Positions 13,001 to 45,330 of a stretch of DNA of 64,000 nt are shown here, piece after piece; the stretch's first letter is position 1; each line of letters starts with the position of its first letter. Both the position numbers and the translations under genes were made by a program. The DNA is from Phalacrocorax aristotelis (Eukaryota > Chordata > Aves > Suliformes > Phalacrocoracidae): assembly GCF_949628215.1 (NCBI RefSeq), contig NC_134283.1:26080975-26144974 (forward strand), in the 5' to 3' direction. The notes beneath the pieces were generated by a model. That model was not told where the DNA came from and did no database searches. It saw nothing but the letters and a program-made list of their open reading frames with translations.

Positions 13001-16000
13001 CCAGCATGGATTTACTGGGCTTTTTTCACCATGCACTTGGGCTTAGCACTCTCTCTAGACAATGTAGAAAGGGACTGACCTCCAAAAAAAGCAGAAATCT
13101 TGAGACTTAAGGATCTGTGTTCACTGATTCTTGAAATGTGAAGAAGAATGACAGCTAGAAACTGCCTCTCTCTTGTCAAAAAGTTCCTCTTCACTGTAAA
13201 GAAAGAATCGCTACCATCATTACTGTTATATAATCACAAGGATTACTATTACTTAACACTGTTGAATTCACTAAGCTTCACACCCATCCAGGTGCAGTGA
13301 ACTGCAGCTGCCAGGGCCTCTTACCCCAGCTGCTGCTGCTGGAGGAGGGTTTCCTTCTCACTTGGAGCTTGCACCTTACACCTGTGCTGGAAACATCCCC
13401 AACCATGGTGTGCTGGGTTGAACAGCCACATACAGAGAACTTGCTTCTTTTAGATTAGGACTAGGACACTTGCCAGGGCAGTCAAGATGGCAAAGTTTAT
13501 GCAAGATTCAGAAAAAATAGAGAATATACAGTACAACCTGCTTCTCCCCTACTATAACCATCTGTCCTGAGACAAATGATACCATTTTTTTCCTGATAAA
13601 TTAATGCTAAACCTCGGTCTTTAGTTGTAAATGGCTCTGTAAAGCTTACCTATATTGAAATAATAATGGATGATTCGCATCAAGTACAGTTAATATAACC
13701 TAATGAATCAGATTTTTTGCTTTCCAGATAGTATCTCTGAGGTACGAGAAAACATCCTCCTTTAAAGCAGGTCTGTCTTTCAACCACACACTACTGAAAT
13801 AGCATACGAAAATTGGGAACCTGATCATCTGGAGAACAATAAAGGTTTCAAAAAGTAAAGCATTCCTTCCCTTATTTGCTTACAGAATGATCACTCAGCC
13901 ATCAGCTTTGCTGTTGATGATGGTGCTTACAAAAAGTTGACTGAAACATATAGAAGCACAAGACGACACAGACTGTTAAAACAGTGTTGCTATCACTCTG
14001 TAATTGGGACTAGGAAAGAGTTGCTGCCATTATCTAAGAGCCCTTTTGTCAGTCAATGTTGAAAGGTGGCTGGTATGGCAGATGGCAAAAAATGCTAACA
14101 AAAGAAAAGGCCTTTCAATTACTGAGGCAAGGGAAAGCTACACAGCTTACTCCTATGTGGTTCCTACCATCTCTGTTCTGCAGTGTTTCACCTCTATAGA
14201 GCAGGGAAGGAGCCTGTGGGCTTCAGTTCAGTTTAGGATATTTGTAGATGGCGCATGTATGAAGCATCTAGAGAGAGCGCCATCAGCTTCCATAGAATTA
14301 TTTGTGGATGCTTCACATTCCCCAGAAAGGTTTAATCATTATTACAACTGACAGGAATCGCTAAGGAAACCAAGAAACACAATACTTGTATTGATTTATA
14401 CACTACACAGCCAGTTCCATCTGTACTTTGAAATGTCATTTGTATACCTGCACGGTAGATGGAACAAGTACTAACAACTGAACAGCAGTCAGACCCATAG
14501 CTTTCAAAAATGTTTAATGAAGAATTTGTTTAATTTGCTGCTCCATAGATCTGCCAAAAGCAAGATTCCTTCCTTTACTGAAGTGTTTATGCTAGACTCC
14601 GTGCACATTGAATAATATCTAAGAATCAATCTGTGATTTGGGACAATGTGTTACGATTTCTGTCTGTTTGCACTTTTGATTTTCCTGGACATAAAAGCAA
14701 ACTCAAGTTCAATCTCCTATGCATACAGGCTCAAATATTTAAGTATTTAATATGCAAAAACAAGAATGTGTGTTTGTATATGTGTTTGCAGGTGCATAAC
14801 TCAAATTTGCACACTTCAGTTAGAAGACAATTTTCCACTGTGGTTGAGCTTTGCACAGGACAAGAATGAGTAGGACAAAGGCACCTTTGCCACAGTGTGT
14901 TCCCTCTGTTCTGCGAGTGGCTCTGCCCTGTGCCAGCGCCCCGTGTCGCAAGGTACCACCTCGGCAATCTGTGAGCAGATGACTCGTCTGCACTCAGTGT
15001 TCTCAGTGGCAGGGTGGGGTGAGCAGCACAGGTAGCAATATGTGAATACATTCTCCCTGAAGATTTCTGAAGGCAGAGGAAATGTACTGAAAGGGTGAAC
15101 ACTGTCCTGTGACAGGAAGATGACCATGAAGGAATAGGAATCTAGTATGCACCTCATTTACACAGAATTGTACAACATAAAACTATTTTACTTATATCGC
15201 CACTATATATCATCTACAAAATTAATTTCTTCACTGGAAAATAAATAGAATTAGTTAAAAACAAAACAAAACCACAAACAAAAACCCCAAAACAACAAAA
15301 GCTTGAAATCTAAATTTTTTCCATGAAGTAAAGGCACTTTTTAAAGAAAATTTCCCTATGTTCCTTCAACAAATTCTGTAATCACTTCCACACCATAAAA
15401 GCTTATTTCTTCTTATTTAGTATGTAGATGCTGAGGAAAAAGAAATGGAGAGGGACACACACACCTCTATCAGGGGCTGAACAGTTAGCATGTATCAGAT
15501 TAACTGCAAATACCAGAGGCTTAACTGCAGTTCTGTAGCCTTTGTGGCAAATTTGTTAGTTGCCACAGAAACTTCAGTCAGAATATCTATTTTCATTTCA
15601 AATTCCTCAGTTTCAAGAAGAAAACAAACCCATTTCTCAAGAGGTTTGCAGCTGTTGCAAAACTCATCTAATTTTCAGCAATAGTATTCCCAAATGAATC
15701 AGAAATATAACCTTTCATCACAGTCCTAATGACATCCTACAAGGTGATAAAATTAGCAGCTGGAAAGTGTAATCTTGCTACCACACTTCTCAATTTGCCA
15801 TGCACTTCTTCCAAGCTGCTGCCTAGCTCGTGCCACTTTCTCAACAAATTTCCAAATTGTTTGTTTGCTTAAATGCCCAAAGCATGTGTTGCTGGCAAGC
15901 CTTTTATAAGATAATAATTCTCGTTATTCTCATGAGAGCTGTGTCTCCCAAGAAACTTCTCGTCTCCATGGTCACTATTCTTTTATAAAGCTTGCTCAGA

Positions 16001-18068
16001 TCACTTATAAAATTATGATTTCCAAATAATTTTCTCAGCTATATGTATTCTCAAACTGGCCTGATAACAAGTCTCATTAAAATTTGCTGGGGGTTTAATC
16101 TTCTCTGATAAAGGAAATTGTGCATTTGATAGTGTAAGCATTTCTCTTCGTAATTAGAAAACAAATATGAGAGTACAAAATTCTTGGTTCAAAAAATTTC
16201 AGAACTGCTGAGAAAGGCAATATATCCTTTTCACTCTTGAAAATTCCAAATCCACAAAAAGAAAACATTAACTGAAAGTTCAGGATAGAATAGATTAAAA
16301 GGTCTATCCAAAGCCTATTTTAGCTCATGAAACCATCTAGTTCTGTGACGGACGGTAAAGTCCCTTCTACTGCTTTTACCATACAAAGGCTGTTTTTAGC
16401 ATTTTAAGAAGGCAAACTGGAAGATTTTGAATGGCTTTGAGATTTTTTTACCTGTTGCTGACTCTTCTCTGCAAATTCCTTACAAAGAATATTATGTCAT
16501 TTTCCTGCAGGGAAATCCTAGACTGAAATTAGATGACTCATTCTAACACTGGAGTCCACTTGCCCAAGTTACCTGCCCTGCCATCAGAGATCTACGCTGC
16601 CATGCAAGAATTGCTAGGCCAGACTCAGAAGTGAGATAGTAATAGACAACCAAGGGAGTCCAGAGAGCATTGAAGCCTGTGCATACTTATACTTTCCTCT
16701 AGCTTCATCAATACACATATTACACTAAGGTGGATTTGCTCTAAACTCACTGTTTGACTGCTCTTGGACTCATATTCAGCTCCCAACTTGCAGCTTGCAC
16801 TCCGTTATTGACAGCATTCCTTATTTCAACAGTAATATAACAACAGAGCTAAAATCCAGTGCTGTGTAGCAGTATGAAAGCTATCTCAGGGACAGAAAAG
16901 GGAATAGCTCTGTAGCACAGAATCCCATCCTAATTTACTTTGCTATTCCTACAAATTATCCTTTTCAGCAGGGCAAGCTGGCATCAAGAGGTGCTACACT
17001 ACACATCTCACAGCGGCAATACTAAGCTTGGATATCTGGACGTGCCACTGCTAGACTTTGCTTAACTGTTGGCTGGGATTCAACACAACTGTCCTGTTTG
17101 AGGACAAGTGGTATGATTTATGTTTTCATATTGATGGCAAATACTGAATTGTTTATCTGTCCAAATCATCCCTTTAGCTCACCTCAAGCGAAAAGGATAA
17201 ACAGAGCACAGTGAACTCCTAGAATATTTGAATTCTTATAGTGTTTCTGTTCTCTGTTTTCTTTCTTTGTTTTCTCCACAAAGCACCTATTTTTCAGTCT
17301 AGATAAGTTATGAATTATGCTTCCGTCAATGGGCATGTATTTAACCCCAAATTTCTTAGGCCTTATGCTTACATAGTTACCTAGTAAGACCAGCACAGAT
17401 GTCCCAGAACAGCTGCTGTGCTGTAGGTCTAGCCTGGTCCAAAAAGTAAATGTATTAATCCCCCCCAGTTTCCAGGGGGAAAACCCCCATATATTCCATT
17501 TCTCTGACTCACACCCTAGTCTACTCTTAGTGAATGAGACAGTCTTTTACACAATAGGAGTCTAATCCGGAACAGGGTGCTGTTAAACAAAAGACAGTTT
17601 TAAGTTACACATTTAACAGAAAATGTGTTTTTGTCTAATTCACAAGACAAAGTGAAGTAAAGGAAATAAGGAGTGGTTGCTGGGCACTGGGCTTTTAATG
17701 TCCAGGAGATGCTTATTAAAAGAAGCTACTAAAATGAACTTTTTAAAAGATGACAGATTGGATCTGTACAATTAAGCTGGGGGATGCTGACTGGACAAGG
17801 CACGGGCTTAATTTTAAAAAGTTTGTTCCTCTTGCACATTTTGTGAATGACATTAGAATACACCTGCTACCATTTTGCCAAGATTTCTTCTTCCTTTCAT
17901 TCAAAAAGGAAAAGGACTTTATTCTGAAAGGAGATGTAAGGTAAGCCACGGAGCATAGATCTTTAGCAGTAAATAAAGTGATCCAAAGGAGCCAGAAAAA
18001 GAAAAAAAAAAATAATTTAAAATGTGTTTACATATTTAATACTAGTGGAAGCATATTTGCAAAAATGG

Positions 18069-18140
18069 ATATTAGTAGTGCTATTTTAGCATATGTGTAT
18101 ATTATATTAGTGGTGCTACATTTAGCATATATGCTAAATG
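18069..18140. repeat. Imperfect tandem duplication containing a 22-bp perfect palindrome
   Basis: ATATTAGTAGTGCTATTTTA and onward at 18069-18095 recurs as ATATTAGTGGTGCTACATTT and onward from 18104. The second copy runs into a perfect palindrome at 18119-18140 (CATTTAGCATA followed by its complement). Confidence 0.8.
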
Positions 18141-19859
18141 CAGTTTCAATGTTCTGAGAAGACTGAGGCACACAAAAGCCTCAAGCATGTCAGTAAGATA
18201 ATTGTATTTCAAAAATGGGGTGAAATTTCAAACTGGTAGGTTTTAAATGAAGACCAGCTAGAAGAATGTAACCCCCAGAAGGTTCTGATTTGCTGACTTC
18301 CCTTTTCTACCTAGAGTTCATACAAGCCTCTGATCTTTCATAGAGGTAGTGCTATTGTCTGTGAATAAATTCAAGCAGATAAATGGTTCCAAGTATCAAC
18401 AAAAATACTGAGCTACACTATTTCATAATGAATTCAGATATCACATCGTTGGTGTATCCATAGAGCACCAGAGCATCTCAGGAATCTGGGTTCACAATTG
18501 TTCAGAGGCAGAGCTGGAGCTCTGGCTGCATGCAACCAGTCCACCTACATGGATTACACATCACTACTGCCCATGACAACAGGGAAAGGGACTCAGTGAC
18601 AGAGGATATCCTGTATTTTTAATCGCTTCTTCTATTTTCTTGGTTTTATAGCATCACAGTCTCTCTTAAACACAAAACTTGAGCACAGAACCCCAGTGTT
18701 GTTCTTCATCTAATCTTACTGCTGATTAAATACATGGGTCTCATGCAAATACTTTCCATTGCTTGATAATTAAATATACATGCTTAGAAGTCATTAATGC
18801 AAATGTGGTTTATGCAACAAAATTTTATGAAAACAATTAATTTACTTTGGTCTAGTTATCCATTCCTCTGTATCACCATAAGGAAATAAAATTGACCCAA
18901 TTTCTTTGTTTACAGTGTAGCTAAATGGCATAGGTGCTACATCATTCATCAGCTTTATAAGAAGTGATATATGATCACAGAAAAAGCTGGCGCAGCCTGA
19001 ACTTATTTTCCTTTAGGGCTGACTACATTAACACGCTTACTGAAGGGGGGGACAGTAATGATCCAGTCAGTACTTATCAGGACAAAATTAGTGATGAAAC
19101 AGAAGGCCAGTGGTTTAAAAGTAAGGACCTCCAATTCTAAGAAAAGATCTAGTAATGCCCTGGTTTAAAGACAGAGTGAAATCTGTGTATGTAGCCCTCA
19201 AACAGCTTAGTATTAAAAAACAAACAAAAAAAATCAAAAATCCAGAACCAGAACCAGCTTTCACGGCTCAATGTTCATATATTAATATGTTTAGGTATTC
19301 AAGCCCTCTGTCCAGTTCTGAAGAATTTATCATGAGGAAATCTATTGAGAAAGGTCAAGAAACCCACTAAATTGGAAACTTTATGGTTTGGGGTGTTGCA
19401 GGTTTTTTTGGGTTTTTGTTTGGTTTAGGTTTTTTTTCCCCCCAAAGTTCTAATGATGCAGAAGCTGCATAATAATCTCCCTTTGAACCATAAACATAAT
19501 AAAAGCTGAGGCCATTTCTGACATAATCTCTATCAGCAAGATGCCAGCGCTTTTCCAGATTTCCTAACGGGTCCCTGCTAATTCCATGCCAAAACTAGCA
19601 GTGGATTTCTTCCGTTTAATCTCCCCTAATGCCTTATTCGATTATTGTCACTGCTCTCCGACCGCGCACCGTCCCTTCAAACGCTAATTCCCCCACTGGA
19701 ACGGTCAGACGAGGCTGAACGGCGGCGGCGAGCCCGGAGGACGCAGAGGGCCACCGGCGCCCGCACCTCCCCAGCGCGGGCGGCCGGGGAGGGCGGCGAG
19801 CCCTCCGGGCCCCCCGGTAGCCTCACCCGGCGGAGCCCCTGGCCGGAGGGGAAGGAAGG

Positions 19860-19886
19860 ATGAGCACCGGCACTCGCTGCAGCTGA
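19860..19886 (+). other. Short upstream ORF candidate in GABRA6 5' UTR
   Basis: An ATG at 19860 opens eight codons (MSTGTRCS) before TGA at 19884-19886, 42 bp upstream of the GABRA6 start. If transcription begins upstream of it, it would be a uORF. The true transcript start is unknown, so this is tentative. Confidence 0.3.
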
Positions 19887-19928
19887 CGGGTCTGAGGGCA
19901 CCTGAGCGTCCTCGCACACACCTGAGGC

Positions 19929-37959
<18,031 letters not shown>

Positions 37960-38880
37960 CTTGACTAATAATATTTTAATTGTTCATTTACTCTTGCAAC
38001 TCCAAATAATCAGTCCTTTCTGAGGGAAGTTACTGACAAGAGCTTTCTCTAAAAAATCGGCTGTGGCTTCCAGTAGTAGCGGCACTCAGAACAAAGCAGA
38101 AAGGCTATCTGGAGGTGCTAAATGCAAACAGTCATCTCTATGCCATATTGCACTGAGCAGAACACATTGTGTAAGACAACGTATGACACCATTCTCAGAA
38201 AACAAACTAATCTTAAATCTTCCATTTCTTAATCTTCCTATCTGCAGAAAAGATTGGTAGAATTATCTGTTGAAGCAATGTAGTGAAGGCGATAAGAACT
38301 TCAGTATCTCCTAAGGTTTGCTCAGTGACGTAATAAGATAACAGTCTCCCCAAAAAAGTTTGTTATTCTAAACATTTATCCGTAGCATGAAGGATTGTAT
38401 ACTGAACTACAGTATACAGTTTGTGAAGAGTCCCTGTTTTTATACATTTTAGCACTGATTTTTTCCCATTTCTTCATACAGCTGAACTGTTTTAAGCAGA
38501 TTAAGCTGCTAAATTCTTTGCTTAAGTTTGTCTGAGTCAGGCAGAGAGTGATGATATCTTTAGATATCCATGAGGTCCAGAAGAGATATGTGCCCGGCAA
38601 ACTGAGCATGTCTAGAATAATCAGTCAGTGATTAGCCATTAAACTTTATGTCTTTAATGCTTTAATTCTCTAATTTTTTCCCTTTTGCCTAAATACATTT
38701 AATGGTGTCCCATTTCCTTGGTAAAAAGTACATTCATTTGCCTCGTTGCCATAGAGTTTTTGAATCTCACTGTACATTGCAGTCAATATGATTGGTACAT
38801 TTAGCTTTATTTAGGACTAGGACAGCTAGAGAGATAATGATGGTATTTAGATAGTCCTGAGTGCACAAAGTCCCTACGTC

Positions 38881-38886
38881 AATAAA
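38881..38886 (+). promoter_or_regulatory. GABRA6: Candidate polyadenylation signal AATAAA downstream of GABRA6
   Basis: This is the first canonical AATAAA after the stop codon, about 920 bp into the presumed 3' UTR. An ATTAAA variant occurs earlier near 38638. Further AATAAA motifs occur at greater distance, so the true 3' end is uncertain. Confidence 0.3.
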
Positions 38887-41800
38887 AACAGAGGCTGGCA
38901 ATCTGGTATGAGTGGTGAGCAGATTGTACCTTTATTTCCTAGATTAGAGGTAAAGCAGGCCAAGGGAAATCTCAGGGACAGCCAAGAGGTGTTGCAGATC
39001 AAAGTAACAAGACAGTGCTGATCAGCTGATTGGTGGCATCTTGCCTCTGCTTGAAGCAGAGGCTACTAGCCTCTAATTTTGCTGATTTTTGCTACTAGTA
39101 TGATCTGGAAAATGCTGTCTCTCAAAGATGGAGCATGCTGCCAAGCAGCTTATATGAAATCAGGAAGGCAGGAGGCACTATCTCTTACAAATGTTCCTGC
39201 AGATGTCTCTCTCAAGAGGTCACAGCTGCTAACTCCTGGCCACTCAAAATCTGCCCAACACTAAATTTAGCATTTGTGCCAGAGTTACTGATCCTGCTAT
39301 TAAAATATTGACTATGTGTGCAAATTACTTATCTCAACAGAGAAGGGAAGTATCAAAAAAGCTCATGTATAATCATTACAGCTTCTGTTTAGAAGCCAGT
39401 TCCTCAGCTTGTGTAGCTTGCCATAACTCCAGTGATTTCATTCGACCATTCACATTTTGGATCTAGAAATATTTGGAACATGCTTGCCATGTCCCTTGCT
39501 AGTGATGAAATGTTTACACTGAACCTTGTATATTAATAGTTATATTAGAACTAGGCTTTAAAAATACTTCTAAAGTCCAGGACGTAGTGCTGACTGTAAG
39601 TATTTTTAAAATGGCACTTTTGCAAGCTTACAAATGTCCTCGCAAACTCAGAAATTATGTTCTGTAGTAGCTGTATAGAATGACAGAAATCCAGCAGCAC
39701 GATTTAGAAAACAGAACAGTATTGGCAGCTGGGGTGGTTTGAATTATGAAGAATGTAAACAGTTATGTGAAATGTTGATCAAGCTCTTCTTCATAAATTA
39801 CATTTTTCTGTTGGTGTACTCAGTTGTAACTAATAATGATTGTGATATATATTGCTAGGCTTCTAATGCAATATCTTGTATCACTTTACCGCTTGTTACT
39901 TTCAAGGAAAACGAGGGTTGGTTTTGCTTTAAAAATATGTTCAAAATATGTAAGCCTTTCCATTCAGGCAGAGGAGTTACAAAATTTAGGTGAGTAAAGC
40001 ACAGCATGCTTCAAGGCCAGTTCAACTCAATCATGGGCTCAAGCTCAAAAGGTTAAATATTGGTACAGTATTAATCTGTTAAGATATTCAATGTCATTTA
40101 GAAAGTGCATTTTATGCAGTATTTTGGGTATATTAGCTTTTCTTTTTTGAGTGGCTTCTTTCCATCCATGTGGCTTTTGTTTAAAAAACAAAATGGAAAA
40201 AAAATCTAATCAGTTCACTGAAATAGTCAAATTTCCTGTGCACAGGTTCTTGTAATGCAACTTTCTAGGATTTTGATTAGTGTAGTTTGGAGTGCAGAAC
40301 ATCATTCACCAAAGGCTGTCATTGCGGAGCTTCCTAAACCAAACAGCTACTGCTGTCTTTGGATGGTGCGTATAGAACAAATCAAGAAGCATTTCATGAA
40401 TCTGTTTGTAAAAGCACGCTATTAGCACTGGAATCAAAGGTAGTTTTCAACTCATATCATTATCTTCCAGCCAGACTCTTCCTTTGACTTTGAAGGAAGT
40501 GCAAGAACAATTTTTTACTACATGTTCTGGATTCAGAGCATCAGCTAGAATGAGCAACCTTGTTAATGTAATGACAGAGTGTTGCACGAAATGAGGAGCT
40601 CTCTCCAAAGTTCTTTGGTAGTATTTCTGTGCACTACTAAGCAGTTTTCTTATGGCTTAAGTAATAGGCCATATGTTACCAAAATGAAGAAGTCGTTGTG
40701 TGTATTGTATCTGATAATACTTACAAGAACCTCAGGGCCTGAGTACTTTTCAAAGTGGTCCTTGGAGTACCTATTTCTTCCCCCTCCATTTCATCATTTT
40801 CGCTTTGGAGGACTTCACGTTAATCACCCTTTCTCTTACTATATGTGTAAACTAAGAGCATGTTAATTACACAGAAATTTTAGGATTTGGAAGTTTCTGT
40901 AGTGAAGAAGGTGTTTCTAACAAAATATATGCCTTCAAACATTTGAATATTATTTTTCAGAGCAGCCAGGACTGGACAGATAGCAAGAGCACCTTAGACT
41001 GAACTCTGTATTTGTACTTCCATGTATACTGAATCAAGTCTAGCTCAGCAAACCAGGAAGTTTACTAGCAAACTTTCATTATAAAATTAATCTTTTGCTA
41101 CATTTTTAAGCAAACTAGCAGCATTCTCTGAATGAAAAAAAAAAGGAAAAAAAAATTCCAAGTTGAAATTAAGTGCTTCAGCTGAATGCTTTTTATACAT
41201 GGATGTGGTTAAAATTGTCTTCTGGCCTTATTATTTAAATGAACAGTTCCATTCTCCATTGGAACAAGTGGGAAAATATTCTTATTCAGTAGGAGTCATC
41301 CACCATGCAACTGACACATAAAAGATATTTCAGTGTAAACGGGTTTGCATTGTGAAATAGCAATAGCATTGCAGGACAACAGTTATATTGGTGAAAGTAT
41401 AGAAATGAAGCTAATATAGTTCTCTGCCTGCATTTTGCTAGGCAGCAGGTTGTTAGAACCTAATATAACCAAAGGACGACATAAAAGTAGAAAAGGGGGT
41501 ACTTGAAAATATGTATGTGGAAGAATCCCCAGTGGAAATAACAGATGTCAGTTTCTCAACCACAGAAAATGCTGATACTTGTATGATAAAACCCCCTTTC
41601 TCTCAAAAGGTTTTATAACTGTAATGTGACAGATGCTTAACTATAGCAACATCACTGTGCCATTTATAATATGAGAAAAATAAAGCATTAAAGTTACTCT
41701 AAGAGGACTTACTCTCTCAGTACGTAAGGTGATTTTATAATTTATTTAGATGGAAGTTTTGAAGGTATGACATCCCCATGATTTATACATGCAAAATGGT

Positions 41801-44800
41801 GCAGGCATGTTTTTATGGTGCGTGTTCTTCTGTACAGTACCATAATACCTGCCAGCCAAAAAAAGTTCTATACAGTAACAAACACCACACATTTGTCTAG
41901 ATAAGACAGAGAAGTTCTTGAAAGGAGAACAAAGCTATCTGACAAATGAGAAAAAGTTGTTCTAGCTTTTTATTTTGCCAAACAGCATTTTCTGGCTTTG
42001 TTTTTGGTTTTAAATCTTGCTAAATCTGTAAGCTGAACACTAACTTATGACAGTGAACTTGGTAGGTGAATTGCATGCTTAGTTTATTTTCAAATGTTCT
42101 TGATTTAGACTGCAAAGAGTGCACTTTTAATGAGAAGAATATATGTGCTTAGTCTACCTTTGCCATACCATTCACAATGCATATGCGATTCTCGCATCTT
42201 CTTACGGATCTTCTTACACATCTTCTTTCTAAAGTAAAATGTCTTAATTTTTATATGTAATGTTATATTACAGTTTTTAATATAACGAAACACAGAATTA
42301 TATAGTGAATCAAACTAAAGAAGGACACGATGTTAAAGTTTTGATGATAAACTGCAGAAAAACAAGCAAAGGCCAGCATTTATTATTTGGGAGCAGAGGA
42401 AGGTACAGTCACCGAATGTGCTAAATGTGCTGAGTCCTGGACATTGTTTGGATGGAGAGAACATAGTACGGTGGCAGAAAGAGAGTTATGTAAGAGGTTG
42501 AAGGAGAAGATAAAATGCTAGTGATGTCAAGCGGGAAGAAACAAGAACAGAGAAAGAAACAATAACCTGAAAAGTATTTAGCTTCAGTATGTCGTTATTC
42601 ATAAAGCTTGCAGGGCGTATTCAGTTTAAACATAGGAAGAATAAAGTTCAGGAGAAAACAGTCGTTGACATACATACTTACAATTGAGCTTTGATGATCC
42701 AGGTGATGAACATCAAATTCCAAGAGGATTCTCCCTTGTAATGCAGTTCTATTTTAAGTCTGCAGGGACAGGAATCAGGTGGTTTTGTTGGTTAACTTAG
42801 TTATTAACAACCCATAGTGTAAACTTCTCTCTAAACTTTTCTTCCAGTTTTTTGAACCTACTGCAATGCATCTTCGAAATGACCATCAGTCCAACTGAAG
42901 AATGGCTCAAGGTTTCAGAGAAATCACTGAAGGCCGTGTAGGGTTGAAGGGACTTCAAAGGATTTGTCTATCCACAGGTGCTCTCAGTTTTCAAACAGGG
43001 AATGATTATGTTGGACATCACCTGGAAACAAACTCTGGACTAATCAAAAAGAAATTGCAGAGGGTTCTAACAATATTTTCTTAAGATTTCTTACATTGCT
43101 TCTACAGTAAAAGTTCTTCTGAAATGATTTTGTTCAATTGTCAAAGAAGAGAATGTTCATTTGTTCTGTCATAAATAATTGAATGTTTACATTTATATAA
43201 AACATCAATAACAGGATTATTTTTTTAAAATACGCTAAGGTTTGCTTAAATAAGCCAGATTCTGAACTGGTGTAACCAAGCCTGGTTTCACTGAAGGGTT
43301 AGGAGCTGCACTGATTTGCAGCACTAGAAATTAACCCAAAATAATGTTAAGAAATCCAGTGAAAGGGAACTGCAATCCCATTGTCACAGAAAAGATGAAT
43401 GATGAATGATGATTTTCTTCAATTTCATTTTCATCTCCTTTGAGATAATATTTGTAAAGAACAAAATATAGGAAAAAAGGAAACAGAAACTATTGTTTAG
43501 GTACTTTAGCTGATTAGTTTTAATAGTGTAACCTTTTTTGTTGAGAGTGACCATGGGAGTACAACCAGACTAATAACAAGTAATTTCTCGGCAGGATCTA
43601 GAAATGCTGGACTCAGCTGTCAGGGAGTTTTCAAGGTCTAAAGCTGACAGACAGAAAGATTATCAAGCTAAATGCAAGCCTCCAGCTCCAGGGAACTTCC
43701 TGGAAGCAAGTGTTGATAGCTAGTTAAGGAATGAGCTATATCTTATCAGCTGATTTCACTGAACTTCCCACAGCAAACTCCCTAGAACTTTTTTCCAGAT
43801 GCAAAGTACCTTCAACATATTCAGAGTTTAAAGGTAATAATATTTAATTTATTTGTCACTCTCAACACAGTATATTCACCCTTCATCTCCATGATCCTTC
43901 TTAAGAATGTAATTTGGAAAGATATGCCTAAATCAAATCAAACCCAAGCCAACTTTGTTGCAAGTGTAATGGACACTGGTGGGAGTGAAAAGCACACAAG
44001 GAAGTTAATGTGCAGCCACACAAAAATTAAGGACTCCTATCTTGAAATTAATTTTTGTACATTAAAGAAACATGAAATGCTGCATTGACTCAGGTAATTC
44101 AGGGTCTTTTGCTTTGTCTAAGCAAACATCTTCTTCACTGTGAGAAAATATTTAGGGACTGACTAATTGACTCCAGTAAGTTGTCAGCTGCTTTACTGGC
44201 ACTGTAACAGTTTTAACTATCTAATGACCTAGCTCCAGCTGTTTTCCTCCTATTTCAAGAGGAGTATATAGCTTTTACTAGTGTGGTAGCTGGGCTGAAC
44301 ATGTGAGATCACTTTTTGTACTCCCTGTTCTTTGACTCTGAAGAGCTTAGGTGGGGATGGTTTAAGTAGAGTCAAGTCAATAATAACTATTGTTTGCACA
44401 GAGATGTCATGTTTGCAGTTTGCTTTTCCTGACAGGCTGTGGGCTGGCACACTTGGATGTATTTGAAAGTGCACTGAATTTTTTCTTCATTTTGCTTGGA
44501 AACTAAAATTGTGACATTTTTTTCAATTTTCAGCCTTTATATACTATTTTTTAAGAAAACTGAAACATGGACACTGGGCAAGTATTTTATAATTTGTAAA
44601 TACATTTTATTTTCAAAGAAGCAAATTTTTCTGTAGGGACCCAGAGGTTATTTTTCAGTGTAACTATAGGCATTCTTGCTTCACTGACTAATTTTCTATT
44701 TTTAATAGAAAATTTAATAATAGCTATAAGACTTTTCAGAGTACTTTAAAATTGGTTTATGCACAAAATGAAAATGTTTAAAAGCTATGGGAACATAAGT

Positions 44801-45295
44801 GACACTAAAGAAGCTACATTTTGTGTCTGACCTTTGTTTAAAAGTAATCTAAATATGAATTTTACAGCAGATGCAGACGGTTACTAAATAGTCACTATTT
44901 CCTTGGAGCATAGTATTTCACTGTATAAAACAGTTCCTGGTTAGGAAGATATGTTAGCATCTTAAAAATGCATTAGCAGCTCTTGGTATTTAACAGCATA
45001 TTTCAACATGACCACAAAGACCGCTTATCTTTTTTCAAATGAGCTTTCATGTGGAAAAGATAGAGAAGGGCTGGTTCTCCACATCTGTTTGAACGGTAGG
45101 AAGGGATATGTATTTTTCCTGTTACGTGCTTTGTAGAGACACAGGTGTAATCAATAATAATGTTAATAATGTCAAATCATATCTTAGAATAAATGTAATT
45201 ACTTATAATTAATGTCAGTTCTTAACAATCCTGGTTATGGTCAAACATGAACTAAACAAGCAATACAGTAAAAAGAGCAGATAGCTAGAAAAGGT

Positions 45296-45330
45296 TTATA
45301 TATATATGTATATATTTGTGTATGCATGCG
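45296..45330 (+). repeat. TA/TG-rich microsatellite
   Basis: Alternating TATATA followed by TGTATGCATGCG. Confidence 0.8.

Larger units (their letters stand above)
6726..19639. other. AT-rich spacer upstream of GABRA6
   Basis: About 12.9 kb with no recognisable exon or transposon. Noted inside: an inverted repeat at 7054-7096, a T/CT microsatellite at 10063, a duplicated palindrome at 18069-18140 and T/G-rich low-complexity tracts at 10641 and 19391. Open frames such as 14004-14351 and 14731-15157 match nothing I recognise. No GABRB2 exon was found on the minus strand. Confidence 0.65.

Noticed and set aside
14004..14351. 115-codon plus-strand frame upstream of GABRA6
   Set aside because: No recognisable domain, isolated in AT-rich spacer, no splice or promoter support.
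1..19600. Search for GABRB2 exons on the minus strand
   Set aside because: No frame resembles beta-2 signal peptide, ligand-binding or membrane segments, and no second CpG island is present.
42921..42975. Possible degraded antisense CR1 3' end
   Set aside because: Only loose similarity to the GTTGGAAGGGAC-type block, with no terminal octamers; not strong enough to annotate.
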